A stretch of 64,000 nt of DNA from the NCBI GenBank assembly GCA_014762505.1, contig JABURS010000043.1:186001-250000 (forward strand), given 5' to 3'. Source of the stretch: Chromatiales bacterium (GTDB lineage: Bacteria; Pseudomonadota; Gammaproteobacteria; SpSt-1174). Shown here piece after piece: positions 31,353 to 42,380 of this stretch. A program made the position numbers and the translations under genes. Numbering within the stretch: the stretch's first letter is position 1; every line of letters begins with the position of its first letter. The notes beneath the pieces were generated by a model. It was not told the origin of the DNA. It ran no database searches and saw only the letters and a list, made by a program, of their open reading frames with translations.

Positions 31353-31640
31353 TTATTCGAGACCGTACTGCCGGAGCTTCTTGCGCAGGGTGCCGCGGTT
31401 GATGCCGAGGTGCTCGGCGGCGCGGGTCTGGTTGCCGCCGCAGTGGCGCATCACGCAATCGAGCAGCGGGCGCTCGACCTCCTCGATGACCATGCGGTAG
31501 AGCTCGCCCGGCGCGTGGCCGTCGAGATGCTGGAAGTAGCGCTCGAGCGCCTGTTTCACCGCTTCGGCGAGCGGGGGTGCGTCCATGTCGTGTGAGCCGG
31601 CGTTTTCCCTGGTTGGCACGGCTTCGAGATGTGCACTCAT
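31353..31640 (-). CDS. fis: DNA-binding protein Fis
   Basis: A 95-residue nucleoid-associated regulator. The C-terminal helix-turn-helix [28 protein letters not shown] is nearly identical to the E. coli Fis DNA-binding region. The N-terminus is more variable, with a possible shorter start at the internal Met. Its ATG overlaps the dusB stop by 4 nt (ATGA), the dusB-fis operon arrangement known from enteric bacteria. Confidence 0.96.
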   Translation of the reverse strand: MSAHLEAVPTRENAGSHDMDAPPLAEAVKQALERYFQHLDGHAPGELYRMVIEEVERPLLDCVMRHCGGNQTRAAEHLGINRGTLRKKLRQYGLE

Positions 31641-32626
31641 GCGGCCAGAGTCTCGTTATGGTTCTGCGGGTGATCGAAATACGCGGCGATCAGCGCGAGC
31701 TGCTCATCGGCCCGGTCGGCCCGGTTGATGCGCTGGCGGGTCGCCTCGCCCCCGGGGCGCCCCTTGAGATACCAGCCGATGTGCTTGCGCGCGATGCGCA
31801 GCCCGGCGTGTTCGCCGTAAAACCCGTGCAGTGCCTGCACGTGACCGAGCAGCGTCTCGCGCACCTCGTCCCAGGCGGGCGTGCCGCCGGGCTGTCCGGT
31901 CTCGATGTGGTGGGCGATCTCGCGGAAGATCCACGGATTCCCCTGTGCTGCCCGGCCGATCATGATGGCATCCGCCCCGGTGAATTCCAAGACGTGCTTC
32001 GCCTTTTCGCCCGAATCGATGTCGCCGTTGGCGATCACCGGGATGGCCACCGTCTGTTTGATGCAGCGGATGGTGTCGTATTCCACCGTGGGGCCGTAGG
32101 CGCAGGCCCGGGTGCGGCCGTGCACGGCCAGGGCCCGGATGCCGGCGTCCTCGGCGATCTGCGCGATGCGCGGGGCATTGCGGTGCGCCGGGTCCCAGCC
32201 GGTGCGGATCTTGAGGGTGACGGGGACGTCCACGGCGTCCACCACGGCCTCGAGGATGGCGCGCACCAGTGGCTCGTCCTGCAGCAGGGCCGAGCCCGCG
32301 GCGCGGTTGCAGACCTTCTTCGCCGGGCAGCCCATGTTGATGTCGATGATCTGGGCGCCGAAGGCGACGTTGAGGCGGGCGGCCTCGGCCATCATGGCCG
32401 GGTCGGCACCGGCGATCTGCACGCTGCGGGGGGCATCCTCGCCGGCATGGTCTAGGCGGGAGCGGGACTTCCTGCTGTGCCACAGGCGGCTGTCGGCGGT
32501 GACCATCTCGGAGACGGCCAGGCCCGCGCCCAGCCGCCGGCAGAGCTGCCGGAAGGGGCGGTCGGTCACGCCCGCCATGGGGGCGAGCATGAGCCGGTTG
32601 TCGAGCTGGTAGGGGCCGATGTGCAT
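31637..32626 (-). CDS. dusB: tRNA-dihydrouridine synthase B
   Basis: A 329-residue FMN-dependent enzyme that reduces uridine in the tRNA D-loop. Motifs include [13 protein letters not shown], the active-site Cys in [26 protein letters not shown] and [12 protein letters not shown]. The start is the ATG at 32626 ([10 protein letters not shown]); a long in-frame upstream stretch is out-of-frame DNA of the DUF3426 gene and not part of the protein. It is translationally coupled to fis. Confidence 0.96.
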   Translation of the reverse strand: MHIGPYQLDNRLMLAPMAGVTDRPFRQLCRRLGAGLAVSEMVTADSRLWHSRKSRSRLDHAGEDAPRSVQIAGADPAMMAEAARLNVAFGAQIIDINMGCPAKKVCNRAAGSALLQDEPLVRAILEAVVDAVDVPVTLKIRTGWDPAHRNAPRIAQIAEDAGIRALAVHGRTRACAYGPTVEYDTIRCIKQTVAIPVIANGDIDSGEKAKHVLEFTGADAIMIGRAAQGNPWIFREIAHHIETGQPGGTPAWDEVRETLLGHVQALHGFYGEHAGLRIARKHIGWYLKGRPGGEATRQRINRADRADEQLALIAAYFDHPQNHNETLAA

Positions 32627-32718
32627 GGTCGTGGTCTCCGCGAGCCCGCCATGATACCGGGCGCGACGGGGCGCCGCATCCCCGGCGCGCCGGACTGCTC
32701 GAGGCAGGGCTGGCCGGA

Positions 32719-33465
32719 CTAGAGGAAGTCGAACTCGAAGGACAGGGCGCGCTCGCCCGGGTCGACGATCTCGAGGTTGACGATGGCCGGCACGCCCGGT
32801 TCCATCAGGCTGCCGGGTGGCGGCGGGCTGGCGAGGTATTCCTCGGGCAGGAAGCGGCGTGCGGCCACGCTCTGGCCCTGCAGGTCGGAGAAGCGCATGC
32901 CGAGCAGGGGGTAGGGCTGGGGATGGGGGGCCCGGTTCACCACCGTGGCGGTGATCATCAGCGCCCCCTCGATGTTGGGGTGGGAATAGACGTGGCGATT
33001 GACCAGCTCCACCCGGCTCACGTCCCGGGGCTGCGGCGACGTACAGCCGGTCAGCTCGCAGAGCCGGTCGATCGGTGCCTGCAGCGCCGGGTAGCGATAG
33101 AGGGTCTCGCGTTCGTACCAGGTGTACTGGCCGGCCAGGGTCGCGATCAGCAGCAGGCTGGCCAGTCCCCAGGCCAGCCGGCCCCGGGTGCTGCCATGGG
33201 CACGGGCGGGGCGCAGGTCCTCGGCGAGGATGCTGGGGATGTCCCGTGCCGGCTCGTCCTCCCCTGCCTGTGCCGGGGGCGCCACCGCGGCCAGGGGGAT
33301 CTGTTCCGGTGGCGTGGCCGGGGCCTCGGGCGGCACGGCGAGCAGGGTGTCCATGGCATTGAAGACGTGCTCGCATTCGCCGCAGCGCACCATGCCCTCG
33401 GCCTGGGTGAGCAGGCGGGTGCGGACGCGGAACACGGCTTCACAGCGGGGGCACTGGACGTACAT
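32719..33465 (-). CDS. Zinc-ribbon DUF3426 membrane protein
   Basis: A 248-residue protein with an N-terminal MJ0042-type zinc ribbon (C5, C8, C28, C31). A Pro/Ala-rich linker, one transmembrane segment (about 99-118, LAWGLASLLLIATLAG) and a C-terminal DUF3426 domain (YSHPNIEGALMITATVVNRA) follow. This family regularly sits between prmA and dusB in Gammaproteobacteria, as here, but its function is unknown. A periplasmic DUF3426 domain with a cytoplasmic zinc ribbon is the likely topology. Confidence 0.88.
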   Translation of the reverse strand: MYVQCPRCEAVFRVRTRLLTQAEGMVRCGECEHVFNAMDTLLAVPPEAPATPPEQIPLAAVAPPAQAGEDEPARDIPSILAEDLRPARAHGSTRGRLAWGLASLLLIATLAGQYTWYERETLYRYPALQAPIDRLCELTGCTSPQPRDVSRVELVNRHVYSHPNIEGALMITATVVNRAPHPQPYPLLGMRFSDLQGQSVAARRFLPEEYLASPPPPGSLMEPGVPAIVNLEIVDPGERALSFEFDFL

Positions 33466-33498
33466 GGGTCTAGTCTACTGCAAGCCGGGCCGTGTGCA

Positions 33499-34383
33499 TC
33501 AGCCGTCCCGCCGCCGGCCGGTGAGGCGCGTCCAGTCCTCGCGGAAGGCGGGCGGGTCCATGTCGAACCAGGCGGTATAGGCCTGGCGCACCGTGTCGGC
33601 CTGTTCGCGCAGGATGCCGGAGAGCACGATGGCGCCGCCCGGGCGCACGCGGCCGGCCATGACCGGGGCCAGTTCGACCAGCGGGCCGGCGAGGATGTTG
33701 GCCATGACGAGATCGGCCGTGGTCTTCTCGCCCAGGCCCTCGGGGTAGTCGATATGCAGGCGCGCATCGTCCACGCCGTTGCGCGCGGCGTTGTCGCGGG
33801 TGGCGGTGAGCGCCTGCGGGTCGATGTCCACGGCGGTCACGCGGGCGGCGCCGAGCTTGAGGGCGGCCACGGCGAGGATGCCCGAGCCGCTGCCGTAGTC
33901 GATGACCTCGAGGCCGGCCGGCGGGTGGGCGTCCAGCCATTCCAGGCACAGGGCGGTGGTCGGGTGGGTGCCGGTACCAAAGGCCAGCCCGGGGTCGAGC
34001 AGGATGCTGATGGCATCGCCCGCCGGCGGCTCGTCCCAGCTCGGGCAGATCCACAGGCGCTGGCCGAAGCGCATGGGACGGAAGTCGTCCATCCAGGCCC
34101 GCTCCCAGTCCTGGTCCTCGACCTGGCGGGTGTCGAGCGCCTGCAGGGCGGGCAGCTGTGCCCGGATCAGGGCCGTGAGGGTGGCAAGGTCGGCATCGGC
34201 CTCGAACAGGCCGGTGACCAGTACCTGGTCCCACAGCGGGGTCTCGCCCGGGGCGGGTTCCAGCACCGGCTGGTCCTCGGCGTCGCGATAGGTGACGGAG
34301 ACGGCGCCGGCGGCCAGCAGCAGTGACTCGGCGGCCTCCAGCTGCTCGCGCGCCAGGCGCAGGGTGAGCTCCTGCCAGGGCAT
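33499..34383 (-). CDS. prmA: Ribosomal protein L11 methyltransferase
   Basis: A 294-residue SAM-dependent methyltransferase that trimethylates L11. An N-terminal recognition domain (MPWQELTLRL...) is followed by the methyltransferase domain with LDPGLAFGTGTHPTT, YGSGSGILAVAALKLGA and MANILAGPL. The length is within a residue or two of E. coli PrmA. The start is the ATG at 34383; upstream in-frame codons overlap accC. It lies 7 nt after the accC stop, in the acc gene cluster. Confidence 0.96.
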   Translation of the reverse strand: MPWQELTLRLAREQLEAAESLLLAAGAVSVTYRDAEDQPVLEPAPGETPLWDQVLVTGLFEADADLATLTALIRAQLPALQALDTRQVEDQDWERAWMDDFRPMRFGQRLWICPSWDEPPAGDAISILLDPGLAFGTGTHPTTALCLEWLDAHPPAGLEVIDYGSGSGILAVAALKLGAARVTAVDIDPQALTATRDNAARNGVDDARLHIDYPEGLGEKTTADLVMANILAGPLVELAPVMAGRVRPGGAIVLSGILREQADTVRQAYTAWFDMDPPAFREDWTRLTGRRRDG

Positions 34384-34390
34384 GGCGGTG

Positions 34391-35737
<1,347 letters not shown>

Positions 35738-35815
35738 AGGCTGGTCTTGCGTATCCGGTTGGCATGACGTGTGGGCGGTGGTCCGGCGCGGGCCTGCGAG
35801 GCACCGCGGCGGGCA

Positions 35816-36283
35816 TCATTCGATGACGAACAGCGGTTCGCCGAACTCCACCGGCTGGCCGTTCTCGCCGAGGATGGCCTTCACCACCCCCGCCTTGTCG
35901 GCCTCGATCGGGTTGAGCATCTTCATCGCCTCGATGATGCACAGCGTGTCACCCACGCCCACGCTCTGGCCGACCTCGACGAAGGGCTTGGCGCCCGGGG
36001 AGGGGGCACGGTAGAAGGTGCCGACCATCGGCGCCTTGACCACGTGGCCGGGCGGCAGGGCGGGGGGCTCGTCGGCCGCGGGGGCAGCCGCGGTGGCAGC
36101 CGCGGGGGCGGCAGCCGGGGCAGGCGCGGGGGCGGCGGCCGGCATGGGCGGCGGCGCAAAGGTCGGCATCGGGGCGGTGGCGCGGCTGATGCGCACCGAC
36201 TCCTCGCCCTCCTTGATTTCGATTTCGGCGACGCCGGACTCGTCCAGCAGTTCGATGAGTTTCTTGATCTTGCGAATGTCCAT
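35816..36283 (-). CDS. accB: Acetyl-CoA carboxylase biotin carboxyl carrier protein
   Basis: A 155-residue biotin carrier. The N-terminal helix [17 protein letters not shown] and an Ala/Pro-rich flexible linker (about 40-75) precede the biotinyl domain with EAMKM, whose Lys carries biotin. The start is the ATG at 36283; the longer upstream frame overlaps aroQ. The gene lies 11 nt after aroQ and 78 nt before accC. Confidence 0.97.
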   Translation of the reverse strand: MDIRKIKKLIELLDESGVAEIEIKEGEESVRISRATAPMPTFAPPPMPAAAPAPAPAAAPAAATAAAPAADEPPALPPGHVVKAPMVGTFYRAPSPGAKPFVEVGQSVGVGDTLCIIEAMKMLNPIEADKAGVVKAILGENGQPVEFGEPLFVIE

Positions 36284-36294
36284 TTGCAATGCCC

Positions 36295-36744
36295 TTAGGA
36301 ATTCGAATGGTTGATGGCGGCGATGGCCCCTTCCAGGGCCAGTTCGTAGCCCTTGGCACCAAGGCCCATGATCACCCCTTCGGCAATGTCCGAGAAATAG
36401 GAGTGATGCCTGAAGCTTTCCCGCTTGTGCACGTTCGAGAGATGGATCTCGATGAACGGGATGGCCACCCCGAGCAGGGCGTCGCGCAGGGCGATGCTGC
36501 TGTGGGTGAAGGCGGCCGGGTTGAGGATGATGAAGTCGACGCCGTCGCGGCCGGCCTGATGAATGCGCTCCACCAGGGCGTGCTCGGCGTTGCTCTGGAA
36601 GGCCTCCAGCTGGTGCCCGGCCATCTGCGCGCGGCCGCTCAGGGTCTCGACGATGTGCTCGAGCGTGACTGCCCCGTATACCGTCGGCTCGCGGGTGCCG
36701 AGCAGGTTGAGGTTGGGACCGTTGAGTAGCAGCAATTTGGCCAT
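36295..36744 (-). CDS. aroQ: 3-dehydroquinate dehydratase, type II
   Basis: A 149-residue dodecameric enzyme of the shikimate pathway. It has the signature [13 protein letters not shown] near the N-terminus, [16 protein letters not shown] and [18 protein letters not shown]. It heads the aroQ-accB-accC-prmA cluster. The 223 nt upstream hold the promoter region and a GGGCCAGG/CCTGGCCC hairpin (36927-36946) that probably belongs to the end of the next unit. Confidence 0.97.
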   Translation of the reverse strand: MAKLLLLNGPNLNLLGTREPTVYGAVTLEHIVETLSGRAQMAGHQLEAFQSNAEHALVERIHQAGRDGVDFIILNPAAFTHSSIALRDALLGVAIPFIEIHLSNVHKRESFRHHSYFSDIAEGVIMGLGAKGYELALEGAIAAINHSNS

Positions 36745-36925
36745 GAATGGGCGCTATCTGGTGGCGAATTTCCGGAAACAAAGCGGGAAACGACCACGGA
36801 GTATAGGTCGTGAAGGGGCATTCTGCCCAATCCCTGGTGACTTGTCCATAAGCGGCAGAGTTTACGCACGTTCGCCGCCGTTCGGGACATGAACCCCGGA
36901 AGATGCGATGGGGTTCACAATGTGA

Positions 36926-36947
36926 CGGGCCAGGCGGACCTGGCCCG
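36926..36947 (-). terminator. GC-rich hairpin after the tlpA-like gene
   Basis: A 9-bp perfect stem (CGGGCCAGG/CCTGGCCCG) with a CGGA loop lies just past the stop of the TlpA-like gene. It has no T-run, so a role as transcription terminator or 3'-end stabiliser is only plausible. Confidence 0.4.
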
Positions 36948-36967
36948 CGAGCGTGTTTTCGGTCCTG

Positions 36968-37561
36968 TCAGAGCAGGGCCTGGATCTCGGCCTCGAGGAC
37001 GTCCTTGTGCAGTTCGCCGGGCTGGATGAAGCGGATCCTGCCTTCGCGGTCCAGCAGCACGCTGTAGGGCAGGGTGACGAAGCGGTCGCCGTAGGCCTTG
37101 GCGATCTCCATGGCGTCCACGTCGCCGTGCAGCACCGGGTAGTTCACGCCGAGGGTGTCGATGAAGTCCTGCACCTGCTGCGGATCGTCGATGGCCACGC
37201 CCACGATCTCGAAGCCCTGCGCGTTGTACTGCTCGCGCAGCTCCATGAAGGCCGGCATCTCCTTGCGGCAGGGCGGGCACCAGGTGGCCCAGAAGTTCAC
37301 CAGCACGATCTGGCCGTCCCATTCGCCGATGGCCCGGTCCCTGCCCTCGAGGTCCGGCAGGGTGAAGTCGGGGCGCGGCGTACCGATCAGCTGGCTGTCG
37401 ATGGCCGGCAGGCCGCCGGCCTGGCTGGCGGTGGCCACGGGGTCGGGGGCGGCGTTGTCCTGGCTCAGGCTGTAGAAGCCGTAGCCGGCCGCCACCGAGA
37501 CGAGAGAGACGACGATCAGGGCGATGATGAAGCCGGTGTTGCCGGTCTTTTGCTGTTGCAT
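36968..37561 (-). CDS. TlpA/ResA-type membrane-anchored thiol-disulfide oxidoreductase
   Basis: A 197-residue protein with an N-terminal transmembrane anchor (about 10-31) and a periplasmic thioredoxin-fold domain with active site W94-C-P-P-C98. It also has the TlpA-type insertion (PDFTLPDLEGRDRAI) and a cis-Pro in TLPYSVLLD. It is directly downstream of dsbD on the same strand, so it probably receives electrons from DsbD to keep periplasmic thiols reduced, for example in cytochrome c maturation or copper handling. Confidence 0.93.
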   Translation of the reverse strand: MQQQKTGNTGFIIALIVVSLVSVAAGYGFYSLSQDNAAPDPVATASQAGGLPAIDSQLIGTPRPDFTLPDLEGRDRAIGEWDGQIVLVNFWATWCPPCRKEMPAFMELREQYNAQGFEIVGVAIDDPQQVQDFIDTLGVNYPVLHGDVDAMEIAKAYGDRFVTLPYSVLLDREGRIRFIQPGELHKDVLEAEIQALL

Positions 37562-37600
37562 GGCGTTGCCTGTGATTCCGGTTGGCGTTGGATGACGGGG

Positions 37601-39913
37601 TCAGTTGCTGCCGAAGGCCTGCTGGATGCGGGCCCGGAAGCGGTCGGCCTCCATGTAGCCGACCACGCGCAGGTCGCGACGCTCCTCGCCATCGGCGCCC
37701 ACGAACAGGATGGCCGGCGGCAAGAACACGCCCAGCGCCTCCATCAGCTCGCGGTCCTCGCGGTCGGTGGCGGTGACGTCGGCCTTGAGCAGCACGGTGT
37801 CGGACAATGCGGCCTGCACGCCCGGGTCGGTGAAGACGTATTTCTCGAACTGCTTGCAGTAGGTGCACCAGTCGGCATAGAAGTCGAGCATCACCGTCTT
37901 GCCGGCGGCGTTCGCCTTGTCCACCTCGGCGCGGAAGTCGGCCAGGGTCTTGATGGTCCTGAACTCGAGCTTGCCCTGGGTGACGCCGGCCTGGGACTGT
38001 CCGCCGGCGCCCGGGGCCATCATCACCGTGCCGCCGCCCAGCAGGCGCGAGCCGTGCAGCGGGTCGGTGACGCCGGAGCCGCCGGTCATGCCGCCGAGCA
38101 GCACGACGAAGCCGTAGAAGACGAACACCAGGCCGATGCCCTTCCAGAAGCGCCACCAGCCGCTCATGCCCTCCCTGATGGGTTCGAGTGCGCCCATGTA
38201 CACGCCGCCAAGGATGAACAGCAGCGCCCACAGGGTCATGGTCAGCCCCACCGGGAAGATACCGGGCATGCGTTCGAGCATGACGATGGCCACGGCCAGC
38301 AGGATCACCCCGGCCACGGCCTTGACGGCATTCATCCAGGTGCCGGCGCGGGGCAGCAGCTTGCCGCCGGTCAGGCCCACCACCAGCAGCGGCAGGCCCA
38401 TGCCGTTGCCGAACACGAACAGGGCGAGGAAGCCCTTGACGATGCTTTCACTGGCGCCGGCATAGGCCAGCTCCGCCACCAGCACCGGGCCGCCGCAGGG
38501 GCCGATGATCAGCGCAGAGAGCGCACCCATGACGGCCACGCCGATGAGGCTGCCGCCCTTCTGCTGGTTGCTGAGGGCGTTCAGGCGGCTCTGGATGAAG
38601 GAGGGGACCTGGATGTTGTAGAAGCCGAACATGCCCAGCGCCAGCAGGATGAAGAGGATGGCGAAGGGGATCAGCAGCCACGGGCTCTGGAAATAGGCCT
38701 GGATGCCCACGCCGGCGCCGATCACGGCCATGATGGCGCCCATCACGCCGAAGGTGACGGCCATGGCCTCCACGTAGACCAGCGAGAACAGGAAGCCGCG
38801 CCCGGCGGTCATCTTCTCGCCCTGGCCCACGATCAGGCTGGAGAGGATCGGGATCATCGGGTACATGCAGGCGGTGAAGGCGATGAGCACGCCGAGCACC
38901 AGGCTGATGCCGAGCATCAGGCCGAGGCTGCCGCCGGTGAGTACCTGCATGATGCTGTCGACGCTGCCGAAGTCCAGGTCGCTGAAGGACGCGCCGCTGG
39001 CGGCCGCCGGGGCGGCGCTGCTGGCGGAGGCGGGCTTCAGGTCGAAGTCGGTGGTCTTGGTGATCGGCGGGTAGCACACGCCGATCTCCGCGCAGCCCTG
39101 GGATTTCGCCACCAGGGTCAGGCCCTCCACGGCCTCGGCCGGGCGGTTGAGCGGCAGGCGGATGGCCACCTCGCCGACATACACCTCCATGCGGCCGAAG
39201 AAGGCGTCGTCCTTCATCTTGCCCTGCGGGTACTCGGCCTCGCCGAGGCTCACGCTATCGGGGCCTTCGAGCCGGAATTCGAACTTGTCCTTGTAGAGGT
39301 AGTAGTCCTCGGCGACCTTCCAGCGGGCGATCAGGGCCTGTTCGCCGGCCTCGACCTCTACGGAGTGGAAGAAGGCGACGTCCGGGTCGAGCAGCTCGCC
39401 TTCCTCCTGGCCGCCCATGTCGCGGGCCAGGCCGGTGAGTTCGGCCACGGCGTCATTCGCCTGCGTCCGATCGGCCGGGTCCCCGGCCGGCATCGTGAGC
39501 GTGGCGGTCTGGGTATGGGGCGGGTAGCACACGCCGATGTCGGCGCAGCCCTGGGAGCGTGCCTCCAGGGTGATGGTTTCGGACTGCGCGCTGACCGGGA
39601 TCTCGATGCGCACGCGGTCGCGGAAGATCTCCACCTCGCCGAAGAACTCGTCCTGCTTCAGCTTGCCCGCGGGAATGGCCGGCTCGCCCAGCACGGCATC
39701 GCCGCCGGTGATGGCGAAGCGGATCTTGTCACGGTACAGGTAGTAGCCCTCGGCCACCTCCCATTCGGCGACCAGGGTGTCGGCATCGACGGCGCGGGCC
39801 TCGAAGCGGAAGGCGACGTCGGGGTCGAGGAGTTCCCCCTCGACCTGGGCGACCGCGGCGAGCGGCAGCAGGGCGAGCAGGAGAAGCAGCAGGCGGGTGA
39901 GGCGATTCTTCAT
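37601..39913 (-). CDS. dsbD: Thiol:disulfide interchange protein DsbD with duplicated N-terminal domain
   Basis: A 770-residue protein that moves electrons from cytoplasmic thioredoxin to the periplasm. After a signal peptide there are two consecutive DsbD-alpha domains, each with the redox motif (CADIGVCYPP and CAEIGVCYPP), instead of the usual one. Then follows the eight-helix transmembrane domain with the cysteines in FTACMYPMIP and IGPCGGPVL, and a C-terminal thioredoxin domain with DWCTYCKQFE. Canonical DsbD is ~565-600 residues; the extra ~150 residues are the duplicate. It sits between cutA (4-nt overlap) and the tlpA-like gene. Confidence 0.93.
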   Translation of the reverse strand: MKNRLTRLLLLLLALLPLAAVAQVEGELLDPDVAFRFEARAVDADTLVAEWEVAEGYYLYRDKIRFAITGGDAVLGEPAIPAGKLKQDEFFGEVEIFRDRVRIEIPVSAQSETITLEARSQGCADIGVCYPPHTQTATLTMPAGDPADRTQANDAVAELTGLARDMGGQEEGELLDPDVAFFHSVEVEAGEQALIARWKVAEDYYLYKDKFEFRLEGPDSVSLGEAEYPQGKMKDDAFFGRMEVYVGEVAIRLPLNRPAEAVEGLTLVAKSQGCAEIGVCYPPITKTTDFDLKPASASSAAPAAASGASFSDLDFGSVDSIMQVLTGGSLGLMLGISLVLGVLIAFTACMYPMIPILSSLIVGQGEKMTAGRGFLFSLVYVEAMAVTFGVMGAIMAVIGAGVGIQAYFQSPWLLIPFAILFILLALGMFGFYNIQVPSFIQSRLNALSNQQKGGSLIGVAVMGALSALIIGPCGGPVLVAELAYAGASESIVKGFLALFVFGNGMGLPLLVVGLTGGKLLPRAGTWMNAVKAVAGVILLAVAIVMLERMPGIFPVGLTMTLWALLFILGGVYMGALEPIREGMSGWWRFWKGIGLVFVFYGFVVLLGGMTGGSGVTDPLHGSRLLGGGTVMMAPGAGGQSQAGVTQGKLEFRTIKTLADFRAEVDKANAAGKTVMLDFYADWCTYCKQFEKYVFTDPGVQAALSDTVLLKADVTATDREDRELMEALGVFLPPAILFVGADGEERRDLRVVGYMEADRFRARIQQAFGSN

Positions 39914-40227
39914 GATGTGCTCTCGTCAATCCAGTTCAGGTAGGCCGCAAGGCCGTGGGTTACGGGGACGGCGATCACTTCCGGGACGTCGTAGGGGTGC
40001 AGTTCGCAAATCCGTGCCGCCAGTGCATCGAAGGCGCCGGCGCGCGTCTTGATCACGAGCTGGTGTTCCTGCTCGCGCTGTATCTCGCCCCGCCACGGGT
40101 ATATGGACGTCATGAGCGGCAGGACGTTCACGCAGGCCGCCAGCCGCTCGCCCACCAGCGTGCGCGCCAGCGCCTCGGCGTCATCGGCGTCGGGGTGGGT
40201 GCAGAGCACGAGCAGGGCGTTGGTCAT
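39910..40227 (-). CDS. cutA: CutA1 divalent-ion tolerance protein
   Basis: A 105-residue trimeric protein of the CutA1 family with the typical LVGERLAACVNVLP, SIYPWRGEIQREQEHQLVIKT and HPYDVPEVIAVPV blocks. It has been linked to copper tolerance in E. coli, although its biochemical role is unsettled. Its stop overlaps the dsbD start by 4 nt (ATGA), as in other Gammaproteobacteria. Confidence 0.96.
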   Translation of the reverse strand: MTNALLVLCTHPDADDAEALARTLVGERLAACVNVLPLMTSIYPWRGEIQREQEHQLVIKTRAGAFDALAARICELHPYDVPEVIAVPVTHGLAAYLNWIDESTS

Positions 40228-40263
40228 GGCGTTTGGCGGCTCCTGGTGAGGCCTGGTGGGGCG

Positions 40264-41028
40264 TCAGGGCAGTTCGATGACGGCGGCCTGACCGGCGCGC
40301 AGCTGTACCCTGTCTGACGGCGTGAAGGCCACGACTATTTCATACAGCGGTTCGTCGCCGCCTTCCCGGGCCTCGAGGCCCAGTGCCTGTACCTTGCCCG
40401 TCAGGCGCTCGCCCGCCACGCGTACGGTCAGCGCCTGGCCGGGAGAGAGGCGGCTCTGGGCTGCCTCCGGTATCCAGGTACGCGCCAGCATGGGACGGTC
40501 GCTGGCCAGGGTCACCATGGGGGTTACCTGCAGGGCGTTGCTGATGGTCTCGCCGGGGCTGACGTGTACCGTCAGCACCACGCCGTCGAAGGGCGCGACG
40601 AGGCGTGTGTCCTCCAGGTCGACCCGGGCGCGCTGGTGGGCGGCCACCGCGGCGGTGTGGTCGGCCCTGGCCACCGCGAGGTCGATCTCGGCAAGCTGGC
40701 GGTCGCGCTCGGCGATGACGGTGCGCTCGTAGAGTTCCTCGGCGCGCTGATGCTCGCGTTCGGCCTCCTCCAGCGTCAGCTTGAGGCGGGTGACGTCGGC
40801 ACTGGTGCGGCGCAGTTCGGCCTGGGCGCGGCGGTCGTCGAGCTGGCCGAGCCGGGCGCCGGCCTCGACGCGCTGGCCGGGGGTCACGCTGATCTCGCGC
40901 ACCACGCCGGAGGCGGGTGTGCTCAGCGCCACGCGCTGGGACCAGTCGAGGGTGGCGTCCACATCCTGGGCAAAGGCCCCGGTGGCGGTGATGCCGAGCA
41001 GGAGTATGAGATGACGCATCCGTTTCAT
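40264..41028 (-). CDS. Periplasmic membrane-fusion (HlyD/RND-type) adaptor, short
   Basis: A 254-residue exported protein with a signal peptide (to about residue 20), a lipoyl half-motif (ASGVVREISVTPGQRVEAGARLGQLD) and a coiled-coil hairpin (about 65-125). The second lipoyl half (LVAPFDGVVLTVHVSPGETI) and a beta-barrel domain follow. It is a compact efflux-type adaptor. The TolC-like gene lies immediately upstream with a 4-nt overlap, but no inner-membrane pump is encoded beside them. The start is the ATG at 41028; the longer frame upstream runs inside the TolC-like gene. Confidence 0.88.
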   Translation of the reverse strand: MKRMRHLILLLGITATGAFAQDVDATLDWSQRVALSTPASGVVREISVTPGQRVEAGARLGQLDDRRAQAELRRTSADVTRLKLTLEEAEREHQRAEELYERTVIAERDRQLAEIDLAVARADHTAAVAAHQRARVDLEDTRLVAPFDGVVLTVHVSPGETISNALQVTPMVTLASDRPMLARTWIPEAAQSRLSPGQALTVRVAGERLTGKVQALGLEAREGGDEPLYEIVVAFTPSDRVQLRAGQAAVIELP

Positions 41029-42380
41029 GGGTTGGCCTCGTCTGCGGTCAACGGCGCCTTCTCGCCCGGGGGCAGCAGCGGGCTCAGCGAGGGTTCCCCC
41101 GTGAGCCAGGCCAGCCGTTCCCAGGCAAGCGCCAGTTCGTATTCGGTGCGGTGGGTGAGCAGGCGCGCGTCGGACTGCTGCACCATGGCGTCGCCGAGAT
41201 CGGTCTTGATCTCCAGCTCGTACTGGGCGCGGCTGCGGTCGAGATAGAGGTCGCGGTAGTCGCGGCGTACCAGGGCCTGCTCGCGCTGGGCCCTGAGGGT
41301 CTGTATTTCCTGCCAGGTCTCCAGCAGCTGCTGGCGCAGCCAGTAGTCGGTGCGTTCGAGTTCGGCCTGGCTGCGGTTGAAGCCGGCGCGGGCGGCGGCC
41401 ACCGCGGCATTCACGCGGTCGCCGGTGTACAGCGGAACGTCCAGCACCAGGCTGGCGACGAAGGGCTGGCGCGAGCCGAATTCCTGCTCGTAGGCCCCGG
41501 CGGTGAGTTCGCTGCGCAGGCTGGGGCGGCGCTCGGCCCGGCTGGCGGCCAGCCGCTGGCGACTGTCGGCCAGGGCCTCGCGGGCGGCCAGCAGGCGCGG
41601 ATTGTTGCGCTGGGCCACGGCCAGCAGGGTCTCGTAGTCCGGCAGCTCGGCGTCGTTGCCGGGCAGCATTGGCGGCAGCAGGCGCGAGGGCAGGCTGGCC
41701 GGCCGCCCGAGGGCCTGGGCCAGCAGCGAGCGGGTGGCGCGCTGGTTGGTGAGGGCCGCCTGCCGGCTCATGCGGGTGGCCTGGTATTCGTCTTCGAGTT
41801 GCAGCAGGTCGATGTCCGACACCTGCCCCAGCTCGTTGCGGTCGCGGGCGCGGTCCATGGCGACGTAGGCGGTGGCCATGCGCTCGGTCTCGCGCTCGAA
41901 GGTGATGTCGGCCAGGATCACGTCGAGGAAGCGGCGCATGATGTCCAGGCGCCGCCGGGCCTCGGCCTCGCGCAGCAGCCATTCGCTGGCGCGCACCCCC
42001 GCCTCGGCGGCCTCGACGCTGTTGCGCGTGCGGCCGAAGTCGTAGAGCTCCTTGCGCACGGTGAGCAGGGCGCGGGAGTCGTTGTGTTCGTCGGGGTAGG
42101 TGGCGACGTCCGGTGGTTCCACCCAGCGGGCGTCCAGCGTGAGGTCTGCGGCGAAGTCGTTGGTGGCGGCGGCACCCAGGCGCCGGGCCTCGGCGGCCTC
42201 CAGTGCGGCACGCGAGGTGGCGAGGTCGGGATGCGGCGCCTCGACCAGCGACAGGGCGTGGTCCAGCGTCAGCGGCTCGGGCAGCGGCTCGACGTCATCC
42301 GCCCGCAGGGCCGGCGCCGTCAGCACGGACGCCAGGACCAGGGGGGCGGCGAACCGGCCGGCGAGCCGACCGGCTCTCAT
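41025..42380 (-). CDS. TolC-family outer-membrane efflux protein
   Basis: A 451-residue outer-membrane factor. A signal peptide (ending near residue 27) is followed by two internally repeated alpha-helical/beta segments of the TolC fold (for example RRLDIMRRFLDVILADITFE ... RDRNELGQVSDIDLLQLEDEY, repeated later as LRQQLLETWQEIQTLRAQREQ). It overlaps the adaptor gene downstream and the thioredoxin-like gene upstream by 4 nt each, so the three are translationally coupled. The transported substrate is unknown. Confidence 0.9.
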   Translation of the reverse strand: MRAGRLAGRFAAPLVLASVLTAPALRADDVEPLPEPLTLDHALSLVEAPHPDLATSRAALEAAEARRLGAAATNDFAADLTLDARWVEPPDVATYPDEHNDSRALLTVRKELYDFGRTRNSVEAAEAGVRASEWLLREAEARRRLDIMRRFLDVILADITFERETERMATAYVAMDRARDRNELGQVSDIDLLQLEDEYQATRMSRQAALTNQRATRSLLAQALGRPASLPSRLLPPMLPGNDAELPDYETLLAVAQRNNPRLLAAREALADSRQRLAASRAERRPSLRSELTAGAYEQEFGSRQPFVASLVLDVPLYTGDRVNAAVAAARAGFNRSQAELERTDYWLRQQLLETWQEIQTLRAQREQALVRRDYRDLYLDRSRAQYELEIKTDLGDAMVQQSDARLLTHRTEYELALAWERLAWLTGEPSLSPLLPPGEKAPLTADEANP

